Shown here: piece after piece, positions 16,771 through 25,625 of the stretch
How positions within the stretch are numbered: the stretch's first letter is position 1
How the letters are laid out: each line of letters starts with the position of its first letter
Assembly: GCA_964484185.1 (NCBI GenBank)
Contig: CAZAEQ010000012.1
Span: 40,602-104,601 of the forward strand
DNA length: 64,000 bases
From: F1-120-MAGs238 sp964484185
Lineage (GTDB): Bacteria; Planctomycetota; Phycisphaerae; Phycisphaerales; UBA1924
Direction: 5' to 3'
Position numbers and translations under genes: made by a program
The notes under the pieces: generated by a model
The model's input: only the letters and a program-made list of their open reading frames with translations
Told to the model about the DNA's origin: nothing
The model's database searches: none

Positions 16771-18378
16771 TCAGTTCAGACTGTCAATCATGTAGTTGGG
16801 AGACTCTTTTGTAATCTTGATGTCGTGTGGATGATTCTCGACGACCGTGGCGCTTGACACCTTACAGAACATGGCATTCTGTCGCAGTTCTTCGATTGTT
16901 GCACAGCCGCAATAGCCCATGCTGGCCCGGATTCCGCCAGCGAGTTGATATGCAAAATCAGCAAGTGTGCCGCGGTATGGCACGAGTCCTTCTACGCCTT
17001 CTGGAACGAACTTTCGCACTGCCTTTCCGGATGCATCGAGGCTGTCGGCCTGGCGGTAGCGGTCAGCGCTGCCCGCGTTCATCGCGCCTTCTGATCCCAT
17101 GCCGCGATAGCTCTTGTAGCGGCGGCCGTGAGAGATCACCAGTTCGCCCGGGGATTCATCGAGCCCTGCAAACAGCGAGCCCATCATGACTGCGTGTGCA
17201 CCTGCGGCGAGGGCCTTGGGAATGTCGCCGGAATGGCGGATGCCGCCATCAGCGATGATTGCTACGGTGGGATCAGCCTCTTGCACACCACGCAGAACTT
17301 CCATAATCGCCGTGATTTGCGGCATGCCCACGCCGGTGACGACACGCGTCGTGCAGATTGAACCGGGACCAATTCCGACTTTCACTGCATCTGCTCCGGC
17401 GGCAATGAGATCTCTGGCCGCGTCGGCAGTTACAATGTTTCCGGCAACTATCTGAATATTATAATGTTTCTTTATCTCTCGAACCATGTTCATGACGTTA
17501 TCGGTGTGGCCGTGAGCGGTGTCGACGGTAATGACATCGACCTCTGCTTCGACCAGCGCGGCCACGCGATCCATCTGTCCGGGTCCGACAGCTGCGCCAC
17601 ACAGAAGTCGGCCGCCGGCATCTGTGACGGCGCGGGGGAAACTGGAGAGCCGTTCGATATCCCGCATGGTGATGAGGCCCACGAGATTGTGAGAGCTGTC
17701 GACGAGCAGCAGTTTCTCGACTTTGTTTTTATTGAGAATCCGCTCGGCTTCGAGAAGCGTTGTCGTGTCGGGCGCTGTGATCAGTCCCTTGTGCGTCATG
17801 ACTTCCCGCACTTGAGTCGCGGGATCTTCAACGAATTTCAAGTCGCGACGGGTGAGGATGCCAAGCAATTTGCCCTTGCCACGCGGCGAGCGTGAACCAT
17901 CTTCGGTGATGGGGAATCCAGAGACGTTATGAGCACGCATCAAGTCCTTGGCCTTGGCGACATTGTCGCTGGGGCCAAGGGTGAGCGGGTCGCGGATGAT
18001 GCCGTTGGCGGAGCGTTTTACCTTCGTGACCTCGCGGGCCTGTGCCTCGATCGACATGTTCTTATGGATGATCCCGATGCCACCTTCCTGGGCGAGCGCA
18101 ATCGCCAGGGCGTGCTCGGTCACGGTGTCCATGGGCGCGGAGATCAGCGGCACATTGAGGTTGAGGGTGCGTGTAAACCGACAACGCGTATCAGCCTCTG
18201 CTGGCGAAACGGAAGACCTGCGTGGAATCAGCAAGACATCGTCGAAGGTGATGCCTTCGAGGACGATCTTGGAATACGCAGGTGCGTTGGCAAGTGTGGC
18301 CACCGTGCGCGGCGCGACAGGACTCTGCTTGTTTGGGGTGCTGGGGGTGCCGGACGCAGAAATAGTGTGGCTTTCCAT
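16771..18378 (-). CDS. guaB: IMP dehydrogenase
   Basis: IMP dehydrogenase oxidises IMP to XMP with NAD+, the first committed step of GMP synthesis. The 535-residue protein begins at the ATG at 18378; an upstream TTG is open but less likely. Visible blocks are TFDDVLLIPRRS at the N-terminus, the two CBS domains in the middle (about 120-235), GIGPGSICTTRVVTGVG with the catalytic Cys, IADGGIRHSGD, and the flap/IMP motif YRGMGSEGAM. The N-terminal 35 residues before SKIVLEG are an extra Ser/Pro/Thr-rich extension. The C-terminal NHPHDIKIT end is standard. Confidence 0.96.
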   Translation of the reverse strand: MESHTISASGTPSTPNKQSPVAPRTVATLANAPAYSKIVLEGITFDDVLLIPRRSSVSPAEADTRCRFTRTLNLNVPLISAPMDTVTEHALAIALAQEGGIGIIHKNMSIEAQAREVTKVKRSANGIIRDPLTLGPSDNVAKAKDLMRAHNVSGFPITEDGSRSPRGKGKLLGILTRRDLKFVEDPATQVREVMTHKGLITAPDTTTLLEAERILNKNKVEKLLLVDSSHNLVGLITMRDIERLSSFPRAVTDAGGRLLCGAAVGPGQMDRVAALVEAEVDVITVDTAHGHTDNVMNMVREIKKHYNIQIVAGNIVTADAARDLIAAGADAVKVGIGPGSICTTRVVTGVGMPQITAIMEVLRGVQEADPTVAIIADGGIRHSGDIPKALAAGAHAVMMGSLFAGLDESPGELVISHGRRYKSYRGMGSEGAMNAGSADRYRQADSLDASGKAVRKFVPEGVEGLVPYRGTLADFAYQLAGGIRASMGYCGCATIEELRQNAMFCKVSSATVVENHPHDIKITKESPNYMIDSLN

Positions 18379-18527
18379 GGGAGAGTGTCGCAGCCTGCAG
18401 GGAGAAGTCAAGTTAGCTCGCCTTCATAGAACTGCCAAAACTGAAGCATCCAGACCAGATTGTGGACTCTGTTTGGTGTAAACCTACGCGCTGGTCGCGT
18501 CCGAACAAGACCTTGCTACCCTCGCCG

Positions 18528-19730
18528 ATGGTTTCACACCGCCTTGCGCCATTTGGGACAACTATTTTCGCTGAGATGACCGCGCTCGCGGCGAAACACG
18601 GGGCGATCAATCTCTCTCAGGGCTTTCCTGATTTTGATGGACCTTCGTTTGTGAAAGATGCCGCGATACGGGCGATGAACGCGGGGCACAATCAATATGC
18701 GCGGACGCTTGGGGTCCCCGCGCTGAACGAAGCGATTGCCGAGTCTTTTCAGAAGTCCAGCGGCCTGGGCATGAATCCCGAGACCATGGTGACGGTGACA
18801 AGCGGCTGCACCGAAGCACTGCCTGCCACGTTTCTTGGACTGATCAATCCTGGCGATGAAGTGATCTTATTTGAGCCGTATTACGACTCCTATCGCGCGT
18901 GCATTGAACTGGCGGGCGCCAAAGCGCGATTTGTTTCGCTTGTTCCTGGCGTCGATGGGAAGTTCTATTTCGATGAGAACGAACTGCGAAGGGCTTTTGC
19001 CCCGTACAACGGAAAATTTCCGCGGGCGATTCTGGTGAACACGCCGCACAACCCGACTGGAAAAGTGTTTTCCGGGACGGAGCTTTCGGTGATTGCGCGG
19101 CTGTGTGTTGAACACGACGTGATTGCAATTGTGGATGAGGTTTACGAAAAATTGACGTTTGAGGCAGCGCTCCCCCACTTGCATCTCGCGACGTTTCCGG
19201 GAATGGAACATCGCACCGTCACACTTTCATCGCTGGGCAAGACTTTCAGCCTGACTGGATGGAAGATCGGCTGGGCGATCGCCTCGCCGGAATTGTCGCG
19301 CGGTGTTCGCGCAGCGCATCAGTACTTGACGTTCGCAACGGCCACTCCGTTGCAGCACGGCGCGGTCGCGGCGCTTCGCGAAGGGTCGGGCTATGTTGCA
19401 GAGTTGCTGGAGCGGTATCGCAGCGCGCGGGAGTTTCTGTCATCTGCGCTTAAAGAGGCTGGGTTTGGGGTGTTTTCGCCCAGCGGGACGTATTTCATCA
19501 TGGCTGATATTTCGCCGCTGATAGAGCGGTTTGGCAAAAAATACGAGTTGAAGGATGACGTCACGTTTTGCCGCTGGATGACATCAGAGGTCAAAGTCGC
19601 CGCAATTCCGCCCAGTGTTTTCTATGAGAACAAGATTCACGGCTCGCGGATGCTTCGATTTGCGTTCTGCAAGAAACAGGAAACGCTGGACAAGGCACGT
19701 GAAGCGCTTATGACTTTGACACGTTTGTAG
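18528..19730 (+). CDS. PLP-dependent class I/II aminotransferase
   Basis: A 400-residue fold-type I aminotransferase, closest in character to the kynurenine/methionine aminotransferase (YbdL-like) group. Motifs are INLSQGFPDFDGP, NQYARTLGVPALNEAI, NTPHNPTG (Asn175), DEVYE (Asp203, Tyr206) and the PLP lysine in SLGKTFSLTGWKIGW (Lys238). It probably transfers the amino group of an amino acid to a 2-oxo acid in the cytosol; the substrate cannot be fixed by eye. I start it at ATG 18528 (MVSHRLAPFG); upstream in-frame codons add residues without family resemblance. A shared bidirectional terminator follows. Confidence 0.9.
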   Translation: MVSHRLAPFGTTIFAEMTALAAKHGAINLSQGFPDFDGPSFVKDAAIRAMNAGHNQYARTLGVPALNEAIAESFQKSSGLGMNPETMVTVTSGCTEALPATFLGLINPGDEVILFEPYYDSYRACIELAGAKARFVSLVPGVDGKFYFDENELRRAFAPYNGKFPRAILVNTPHNPTGKVFSGTELSVIARLCVEHDVIAIVDEVYEKLTFEAALPHLHLATFPGMEHRTVTLSSLGKTFSLTGWKIGWAIASPELSRGVRAAHQYLTFATATPLQHGAVAALREGSGYVAELLERYRSAREFLSSALKEAGFGVFSPSGTYFIMADISPLIERFGKKYELKDDVTFCRWMTSEVKVAAIPPSVFYENKIHGSRMLRFAFCKKQETLDKAREALMTLTRL

Positions 19731-19753
19731 CAACGCCGCTCTTTCAAAAATAA

Positions 19754-19784
19754 AAAACCTCGAAGCAAATTGCCGCGAGGTTTT
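19754..19784. terminator. Bidirectional terminator between convergent genes
   Basis: AAAACCTCG (19754-19762) pairs perfectly with CGAGGTTTT (19776-19784). An A-run lies on the left and a T-run on the right, so the hairpin can stop both the plus-strand aminotransferase transcript and the minus-strand lipoprotein transcript. Confidence 0.85.
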
Positions 19785-19806
19785 GTATCTATGAACTTGA
19801 GCAGTA

Positions 19807-20100
19807 TCAGCGCGGGATGGGCGCGGGGGAGAGACGGCTCTGACGGTCAAGCAGGAAGAACCTGCTCAGGTCGTCATTGAGCATGCGAAGGTTTTCGTCG
19901 GTGGTAATCGCGTGGCGATTGGCTATATCGATATCACGTTCATGCAAAGTGTGGAGATGAGGTGTGGGATCGCTCTGGTACTCCCCAGCTTTGGCATAGC
20001 TGCCACTGCCGGAGGAGCAGCCGCCGAGCAACACCGCTGCAGCGAAGGTGCCGACAAGAACCGCAGACTTCATTACGTTGCTTGCACTAGACATGGTCAT
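19807..20100 (-). CDS. Small lipoprotein of unknown function
   Basis: A 97-residue protein with a type II signal peptide: a hydrophobic stretch and the lipobox LLGGC (Cys28), followed by a Ser/Gly linker. The mature part is short and polar (HTLHERDIDIANRHAITTDENLRMLNDDLSRFFLLDR), probably two helices. No family recognised. The start could be the ATG at 20100 or the one two codons later; GGAA and GGTGG stand upstream. It shares a bidirectional terminator with the aminotransferase gene. Confidence 0.7.
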   Translation of the reverse strand: MTMSSASNVMKSAVLVGTFAAAVLLGGCSSGSGSYAKAGEYQSDPTPHLHTLHERDIDIANRHAITTDENLRMLNDDLSRFFLLDRQSRLSPAPIPR

Positions 20101-20321
20101 TCGCCACCATTCCTTACAATTCCACCCACCAATAAACCTCAGAAGCGACGCTTCGAGGGGACGTAGTTGTAACCCGACTACTTGCTCACGTCAAACACCC
20201 TGTCAACGACCAAACCTGAATTTTGGCCGATAACACGTTTCACGATCGGTTCTGAATTTATATACAGCGGTTCGCGCGGCGCGGCTGCAACGGTGTTTGA
20301 AAATCTCCGATAATCAAGCCA

Positions 20322-20516
20322 ATGGATTCCATAACCACAGATGTGATGGCTGCTCAGAATGATTCTATGCGTTTTTCCATTTCCATGAAAGTACTGGCAA
20401 AAGCGAAGTCTGTTCAGGAACAGCAAGGCGAAAGTGTCGTGAAGATGATCGAGGCCGCCGCGGACATTGGAAAATCAGTTCGAACTTCCACAGGCGGCGT
20501 TGACACGTACGGTTGA
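20322..20516 (+). CDS. YjfB-like putative motility peptide
   Basis: A 64-residue protein that resembles the YjfB 'putative motility protein' family. It starts with MDSITTDVMAAQ, has a central helix containing FSISMKVLAKAKSVQEQQGESVVKMIEAA and ends in a short polar tail. The QEQQ segment after a hydrophobic helical stretch is the family hallmark. In Bacillus relatives the gene is in the motility regulon, but the biochemical role is unknown. No flagellar genes lie nearby. A CCGATAA sequence occurs 9-15 bp before the start. Confidence 0.55.
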   Translation: MDSITTDVMAAQNDSMRFSISMKVLAKAKSVQEQQGESVVKMIEAAADIGKSVRTSTGGVDTYG

Positions 20517-20690
20517 GCGACCTTGTTAGGCCGACGTTCAACTTAGATCTAATTTACTCGTCCGGGAACCGTACAGGTTTAGCGACCGAATATGGTTCGG
20601 AGCGTTCGTGTAAAGATTCATCTTGCAATCGTCGCGTTTATTGTCACAATCTAAACCTGTCGCCTTTCCGGAAAGTCTGAGAGAACCAAA

Positions 20691-22526
20691 ATGAAGAAAT
20701 TCGCTTTATTGCTGCTGAGCGGCGTCGCTGCTGCCTCGGCTTGTGCTGGCCCCATTGAAATTGCGCCCGAGGCCAATATCTCGGAATCTACGCCATTTGC
20801 GGGCCGCTGGTTCCGCACGCAGTTGGAATCGCAGAATGACACTCGCCAAATCATGCCGCCGTGGGAGATGTTTGCGTATTCAAGCGGGTTTGAATTTCCG
20901 CAGGGCCCAGTGAATGCGTGTTACGCAAAGGACACTCCGCTATCTGTGATTGAAGCAACAGAGGCTGCGCTTGGTCGCGCATTCGGTCCGGCCTTTCAAA
21001 ACGGAGGCAGCTGGAACGGCACGGCAGTGAACACGGTTGCGACGATTCGCTGGTCTTTTGTACCAGACGGCTTGAGCATTCCGTCTGGCGTTGGCGAACC
21101 CACGGCAAACAGCATTTTGTTCAGCCGCATGAACACACTTGTTCCTGTCACGGCCACCTGGATTGCAAAGTTCCAGCAGTGCTTTGACCGTTGGGGCGCG
21201 ATGACCGGCATTACTTATGTCCGCGTCACCAGCGGCGGAAACAACTGGGACGATGGCGCGGTTTGGGGCGCGGGTGGCGCTGACGGGCTGCGCGGCGATG
21301 TTCGAATCTCCATGAAGAACATCGACAACGGCAACGGCATCCTTGCATACAACTCCTTTCCGCCCGGCGGCGACATGGTGATCGACTCGAGCGAAAACTG
21401 GGGCTCAACCAGCAACGACTACCGATTCCTGCGAAATACTGTTCTGCACGAACACGGACACGGCATTGGTCTCAACCACGTCTGCCCGACCAACAACAGC
21501 AAGTTAATGGAACCATTCCTCAACACGAATTTTGATGGTCCGCAGCAGGACGACTGCCGCGGCGGCCAGTACATCTACGGCGATGCTCACGAGCCGAACG
21601 GAACGATTGCAACCGCGGCATTGGCCGGGGCGCTTTCCGTGGGCGGCAATCTCATTCCGAGCAATCTGTCGGGAAACATTGTTGCAAATACATCTTCGAC
21701 CAGTAACGCCAACGGTTTTGATACCGACTACTTCCGCTTCACAACGACTCAGAACATGCTCGCAACAGTCACAGTTCTACCGATTGGTACAGCGTATCTG
21801 GATGGCGCACAAAACGGTGACGGCTCATGTAGCGCTGGCACGAGTATCAACGCTCTCGCAATGTCGAATCTTACCGCCGCGTTGTATGCAAGCAACGGAA
21901 CTACCCAGCTGGGCACATCTAACACCGCCCCCGCCGGAGTAAGCGAAGTTCTGGCCAACGTCCTGATTTCCCCACCCGGAACGTTCTACGCACGAGTCAC
22001 CGCCAGCAGCGTCACCGCCGGCGAAAATCAGCTCTATCGCCTCACGATCAATGGAACTTCGGCTGTTACACTTTCTGCAACTGATCTGACCTTCCCCGAC
22101 AAGGTGCGTCTGAACTGGACCACCATTCCCGGCGTGGCTGGATATCGCATTCTCCGCGGCACAACAACCTTGCTCGCAAATGCAACCCCGATCGGAACCA
22201 CAGGGTTTGCCGGTGTCCTTGCAACAACCTTTGACGATACAACGGCTGTTCCTGGAACGCAGTACTACTACTGGGTTGATGCAGGATTCCTCATCAGCGG
22301 CACCACATACCGCTACTCAGAAGTCGGCGCGGCTGAACCTGGCTCGCGCTTTGGCAACCCCTGCCTGCCCGACTTCAATGACGATGGCGTCCTTGACTTC
22401 TTTGATTACCTCGACTTCGTTGATGCTTTCTCAGCGAACAGTCCTTCAGCCGATTTCAACGGCGACACCGCCATCGACTTCTTTGACTACCTCGACTTCG
22501 TCGATGCCTACAGCAGCGGCTGCTGA
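20691..22526 (+). CDS. Matrixin-like metalloprotease with GC-type dockerin tag
   Basis: A 611-residue secreted zinc protease candidate. A signal peptide (MKKFALLLLSGVAAASACA) is followed by a catalytic domain with the metzincin motif HEHGHGIGLNH (zinc ligands His253, His257, His263; catalytic Glu254) and a likely Met-turn at KLMEP (Met273). Middle sections look like a PPC/jelly-roll domain (about 300-455) and a fibronectin-like domain (about 460-550). The C-terminus is the paired EF-hand tag ending in SGC. GAGAG precedes the ATG. A 30-bp perfect palindrome downstream acts as terminator. Confidence 0.87.
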   Translation: MKKFALLLLSGVAAASACAGPIEIAPEANISESTPFAGRWFRTQLESQNDTRQIMPPWEMFAYSSGFEFPQGPVNACYAKDTPLSVIEATEAALGRAFGPAFQNGGSWNGTAVNTVATIRWSFVPDGLSIPSGVGEPTANSILFSRMNTLVPVTATWIAKFQQCFDRWGAMTGITYVRVTSGGNNWDDGAVWGAGGADGLRGDVRISMKNIDNGNGILAYNSFPPGGDMVIDSSENWGSTSNDYRFLRNTVLHEHGHGIGLNHVCPTNNSKLMEPFLNTNFDGPQQDDCRGGQYIYGDAHEPNGTIATAALAGALSVGGNLIPSNLSGNIVANTSSTSNANGFDTDYFRFTTTQNMLATVTVLPIGTAYLDGAQNGDGSCSAGTSINALAMSNLTAALYASNGTTQLGTSNTAPAGVSEVLANVLISPPGTFYARVTASSVTAGENQLYRLTINGTSAVTLSATDLTFPDKVRLNWTTIPGVAGYRILRGTTTLLANATPIGTTGFAGVLATTFDDTTAVPGTQYYYWVDAGFLISGTTYRYSEVGAAEPGSRFGNPCLPDFNDDGVLDFFDYLDFVDAFSANSPSADFNGDTAIDFFDYLDFVDAYSSGC

Positions 22527-22548
22527 ATCTCATTGTTGATTTAGAACA

Positions 22549-22585
22549 CAGACGCCCACCGGATCCGGTGGGCGTCTGATTTTTT
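22549..22585 (+). terminator. Perfect 30-bp palindrome terminator
   Basis: Bases 22549-22578 are a perfect 30-bp palindrome (arms CAGACGCCCACCGGA and its complement), followed by ATTTTTT. It terminates the metalloprotease transcript and overlaps the stop codon of the convergent tmk gene. Confidence 0.88.
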
Positions 22586-23225
22586 ACAGACGTGGAGAAA
22601 GGCCCGCGAGCAATTGCAGCCACACTTCGTCTGGGCCGCACGATGCGTCGATTTTCATGTATCGATCCGGTCTCTGCTGGCACAGATCAAGATACCCATT
22701 GCGAACGCGCGAGTGAAAGCTCTTTCCTTTGGCTTCCATGCGATCGAGCAGTGGATTGAGCCGTTTGGCGGCGGTGTCTTCGTCGACATCAAACACTATG
22801 TTGAGATCGGGCTCAAGCCCGCCCGTGGCAACCATTGCCACCGCCGCGATCTCGGTCATAGGTAATCCGCCCGCGGTGCCCTGATACGCCAGCGTGCTGG
22901 CAATGAACCTGTCAGCGAGTACAAGATGACCTTGTTCAAGCGCGGGGCGAATTCGTTGCTCGACAAGCTGCGCCCGGCTGGCCATATACAGCAGCATTTC
23001 GCAACGAACGCTCATCTCGCCAAACTGGCGATTCAGCAGAATGCCGCGCACCTGTTCGCCAATCGCTGTGCCGCCCGGTTCCCGGACTTCGCACACTTCC
23101 AGCCCGTTTCCGCGGCACAACTCCAGAAATCGCCGGTACTGCGTGGTCTTCCCAGACCCGTCAGGCCCTTCAAATGCGAGGAACTTTCCCTGCAAACGTT
23201 CGAATTGAATGGCGTCCGTGCTCAC
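22584..23225 (-). CDS. tmk: Thymidylate kinase
   Basis: Converts dTMP to dTDP with ATP. I place the start at a GTG (23225, VSTDAIQFERLQ), giving 213 residues, the normal family length; the frame stays open much further upstream but that part is unrelated. Walker A is GPDGSGKTT (20-28), followed by REPGGTAIGEQVR, the DR motif LADRFIASTLAYQG and DVDEDTAAKR. The lid region contains SFHSRVRNGYLDL. The divergent neighbour on the plus strand is a response regulator; the two starts are about 120 bp apart. Confidence 0.94.
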   Translation of the reverse strand: MSTDAIQFERLQGKFLAFEGPDGSGKTTQYRRFLELCRGNGLEVCEVREPGGTAIGEQVRGILLNRQFGEMSVRCEMLLYMASRAQLVEQRIRPALEQGHLVLADRFIASTLAYQGTAGGLPMTEIAAVAMVATGGLEPDLNIVFDVDEDTAAKRLNPLLDRMEAKGKSFHSRVRNGYLDLCQQRPDRYMKIDASCGPDEVWLQLLAGLSPRL

Positions 23226-23346
23226 TATCCCAGTGTAGCAATTCTGGGAACCGCTGGGTTTGGAACCGATCGGCTGCCTGCGGAGTATGCCCTTGCGTGG
23301 CGTGGTACACTCATGTGGCTCTGGGTCAATCTGCGGAGACTTGAAA

Positions 23347-23763
23347 ATGCCGGTTGAAAGAGAAGAAGATGTTGGTCGCCTGGAAGACGTGCGCATCCTG
23401 GTTGTCGATGACGATGACGATGTACGCGAAGCAATGGTGGCCGCGCTGGAATCTGAGGGGGCCGAGACTATTGCCGTCGCAGACGGCAACGAGGCGGTAC
23501 GGGTGTGCCACGAGTCGTTGCCCGACCTGGTCGTGCTCGACATGATGCTCCCGAAGCGCTCGGGGTTCCTTGTGCTTGAGAAGATCAAGGGATACGAAAA
23601 CAGCCCATTGGTGATCATGGTGACTGCTAATGAGGGCAAACGCCACCAGGTGTATGCTGAAATGCAGGGGGCAGATCGATACCTTACCAAGCCGGTTCCT
23701 CTGGAAACGCTTATTCAGACCGCCGCAGAATTAATTGCGGCAGCCGACAAAGAAGACGAATAA
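23347..23763 (+). CDS. Single-domain response regulator (CheY-like)
   Basis: A 138-residue receiver domain with no output domain. The start at 23347 (MPVEREEDVG) follows GCGGAG. Acidic pocket residues are Asp21 and Asp22 (VVDDDDD), the phosphoacceptor is Asp65 in VVLDMMLPKRSG, and the switch Thr (MVTANEG) and the Lys in LTKPV are present. It should pass a phosphoryl signal to a partner protein. No kinase is adjacent, so the cognate kinase is unknown. Confidence 0.9.
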   Translation: MPVEREEDVGRLEDVRILVVDDDDDVREAMVAALESEGAETIAVADGNEAVRVCHESLPDLVVLDMMLPKRSGFLVLEKIKGYENSPLVIMVTANEGKRHQVYAEMQGADRYLTKPVPLETLIQTAAELIAAADKEDE

Positions 23764-23797
23764 GCACTACGATCTTCCAGTGGCCAAAACACGTCAA

Positions 23798-24100
23798 ATG
23801 GTGCTCATGAAAGCAAGCGCAACTCCCGGAGTGTCGGGAGGGCCGCTGGGTTCTTCGCGCTCAATCAAGGAAGCGTTTGCCCCGTTTAACACTGGTTCGG
23901 ATGGCGGAACCGCAAATCCGGGGCTTGAGATGTTGTATGGACCCGGATTGACGGTCGAGATGCCGCTGAACCAGGCTGAAATCCAGCAAGCCATGGTGAC
24001 GGTGTCGGATGATGACATTGCCTGGCCGGTGCTTTCCAAGGCATGTCGAAAGCTGGGTTGGACGATGATTGACCTGGAAACAGGTCGCGCGTTTCTGTAG
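23798..24100 (+). CDS. Hypothetical protein
   Basis: A 100-residue acidic protein that I do not recognise. The C-terminal half (EMPLNQAEIQQAMVTVSDDDIAWPVLSKACRKLGWTMIDLETGRAFL) looks folded, while the N-terminal half is Ser/Gly/Pro-rich. The start is uncertain: ATG 23798 (MVLMKAS) or a GTG at 23780 in the same frame; neither has a good ribosome site. It lies 34 bp after the response regulator and 38 bp before the FmdB-like gene, so the three may be co-transcribed. Confidence 0.55.
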   Translation: MVLMKASATPGVSGGPLGSSRSIKEAFAPFNTGSDGGTANPGLEMLYGPGLTVEMPLNQAEIQQAMVTVSDDDIAWPVLSKACRKLGWTMIDLETGRAFL

Positions 24101-24138
24101 ATCGGTTTCTTTCGCGAATTTCGCGCCAACAATCAATC

Positions 24139-24441
24139 ATGCCAACATATGTCTACGAAATCACCGATGCCAAGGGCCAGCCGACCGGCAAGACTTTTGA
24201 GTGGGTCCAGTCAATGAAGGACGCTGCGTTTAAGAAACATCCTGAGACCAAGGAACCTTGCCGCCGGGCGATCGTGACTCCAAACATCGCGGGCAAGTGG
24301 TCTGATGTCAAAGGCAAGGCCTCGCTCTCAAACAAGAACCTGGAGCGCATGGGGTTCACCAAGTATGAGCGCAAGGGCAAGGGCTATATGGAACGCGTTG
24401 CCGGCAGTCAGGGACCAAAGACCATTTCCGCCGACGACTGA
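24139..24441 (+). CDS. FmdB-like small protein lacking zinc cysteines
   Basis: A 100-residue protein that opens MPTYVYEITDAKGQPTGKTFEW, which matches the start of FmdB-type regulatory zinc ribbons (MPTYEYxCxxCGxxFE). Here the two CxxC pairs are missing; the only cysteine is in KEPCRRAI. The rest is basic (KYERKGKGYMERV), so nucleic-acid or ribosome contact is possible. It ends 2 bp from the stop of the convergent ABC ATPase gene. The family link rests on the first 22 residues only. Confidence 0.6.
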   Translation: MPTYVYEITDAKGQPTGKTFEWVQSMKDAAFKKHPETKEPCRRAIVTPNIAGKWSDVKGKASLSNKNLERMGFTKYERKGKGYMERVAGSQGPKTISADD

Positions 24442-24443
24442 AC

Positions 24444-25595
24444 TCACTCGGCAAGAACCACAACATCGCTTGCACGGGCCGTGACTGTCACCATGCCGCC
24501 GCGTGTTCGCTTTGCGCCGTACGGCGGGTTCATTTCCGCGACTTTGACCCGCGTGCCGCCTTTGAGTTCCACCACGTGCTGAGCCAGTTCCCCAAGGTAA
24601 GTCGTCTCCAAAAGCGTGCCAAGCAGGGCGAACGAATCTGCTCGCGGTGGTGATGTTCCATCGGTCAGCACCAGCGACTCTGGACGGACTGATAGCGTCG
24701 ATGATTCTCCGGGTGCGAGCTTGGGCGCACCGACAATCACTGCGCCAAGGTTTCCTGCTGCTGATGCGAACACTGCTGCATTGCTGCGAAGTTCAACAAA
24801 TGAGGCCGGAATGAAATTCGTCTCGCCTAGAAATTCTGCAACGAACTTGCTTCGCGGCCGCCGGTACAGCTCTTCAGGGGTCCCGAGCTGTTCAACCTGT
24901 CCCAGGTGCATGATCGCGACCCGGTCGGCCATCGACAAGGCTTCTTTCTGATCGTGTGTCACATACACCGTAGTGATGCCGGATTCCTTGCAGATTCGCC
25001 GGATTTCTGAACGCAATTCGATTCTCAGTTTTGCATCGAGATTCGACAGCGGTTCATCCAGCAACAAGACATCGGGCTTGATCACAATCGCGCGCGCCAA
25101 TGCAACGCGCTGCTGCTGTCCGCCTGACAACTGCGTTGGCCGCCGCATTGCGTATTCATCCATTCGCACCATTTCGAGTGCCTCGTGGATTCTCCGCTCC
25201 TGTTCCTTCGCCGGCACTTTGCGGATGTCGAGTCCGAACCCGACATTCTGCGCCACCGTCATGTGCGGCCACAATGCGTAACTCTGAAACACCATTCCGG
25301 TGTTACGAGTGTTTGCCGGAGCCCAGGTCACATCTCGTCCATTAAGCAGAACCGTGCCGCTGTCGGGCTCAATAAACCCGGCGATGATTCTCAACAGCGT
25401 TGTCTTGCCACAACCAGAAGGCCCAAGCAGAAAAAACAGCTCCCCGGCCTCGATCTCCAGATTCACAGCCTTGAGCACAATCGTGCGTCCATCGACAGCG
25501 CCCGCGCTGCCAGGAAGCGCGGGGAAAGTCTTGGAAATCTTCTCGATGGAAATCGAAGTCTTCAAGGCCCAGAGGATAGGAGGCGCTTGTGCCAT
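24444..25595 (-). CDS. Fe3+/spermidine-type ABC importer ATPase
   Basis: A 383-residue ATPase of the FbpC/PotA/UgpC class. Walker A GPSGCGKTT is at 58-66, Q-loop MVFQSYALWPHM, signature LSGGQQQRVALARA, Walker B VLLLDEPLSNLDAKLR, H-loop VYVTHDQKEAL. A C-terminal TOBE-like domain follows (SVRPESL, GTLLETTYLGELAQHVVEL). It should energise uptake of a small substrate. No permease or binding protein is adjacent, but an Fe3+-type binding protein lies about 21 kb away at 45411-46616. The N-terminal 12 residues may be over-called; a start at or just before KTSISIEKI is possible. Confidence 0.88.
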   Translation of the reverse strand: MAQAPPILWALKTSISIEKISKTFPALPGSAGAVDGRTIVLKAVNLEIEAGELFFLLGPSGCGKTTLLRIIAGFIEPDSGTVLLNGRDVTWAPANTRNTGMVFQSYALWPHMTVAQNVGFGLDIRKVPAKEQERRIHEALEMVRMDEYAMRRPTQLSGGQQQRVALARAIVIKPDVLLLDEPLSNLDAKLRIELRSEIRRICKESGITTVYVTHDQKEALSMADRVAIMHLGQVEQLGTPEELYRRPRSKFVAEFLGETNFIPASFVELRSNAAVFASAAGNLGAVIVGAPKLAPGESSTLSVRPESLVLTDGTSPPRADSFALLGTLLETTYLGELAQHVVELKGGTRVKVAEMNPPYGAKRTRGGMVTVTARASDVVVLAE

Positions 25596-25625
25596 CTGCC
25601 GCTGTTGACGCCTCTAGTATTTCGC

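Noticed and set aside
16771..18411. Longer IMP dehydrogenase starting at 18411
   Set aside because: That start is a TTG and adds 11 residues unlike the family; ATG 18378 is preferred.
20224..20313. Sigma-28-like promoter for the YjfB-like gene (GCCGATAA at 20226-20233)
   Set aside because: No TAAA-type -35 element occurs at the required 11-bp spacing, so the match to the -10 box alone is not convincing.
20573..20660. 10-bp inverted repeat ACAGGTTTAG/CTAAACCTGT before the matrixin-like gene
   Set aside because: The arms are about 70 bp apart with no supporting structure; chance or a weak regulatory role cannot be told apart.
22584..23690. Thymidylate kinase extended upstream to 23690
   Set aside because: The extra 155 residues are the reverse complement of the response-regulator gene and have no kinase resemblance.
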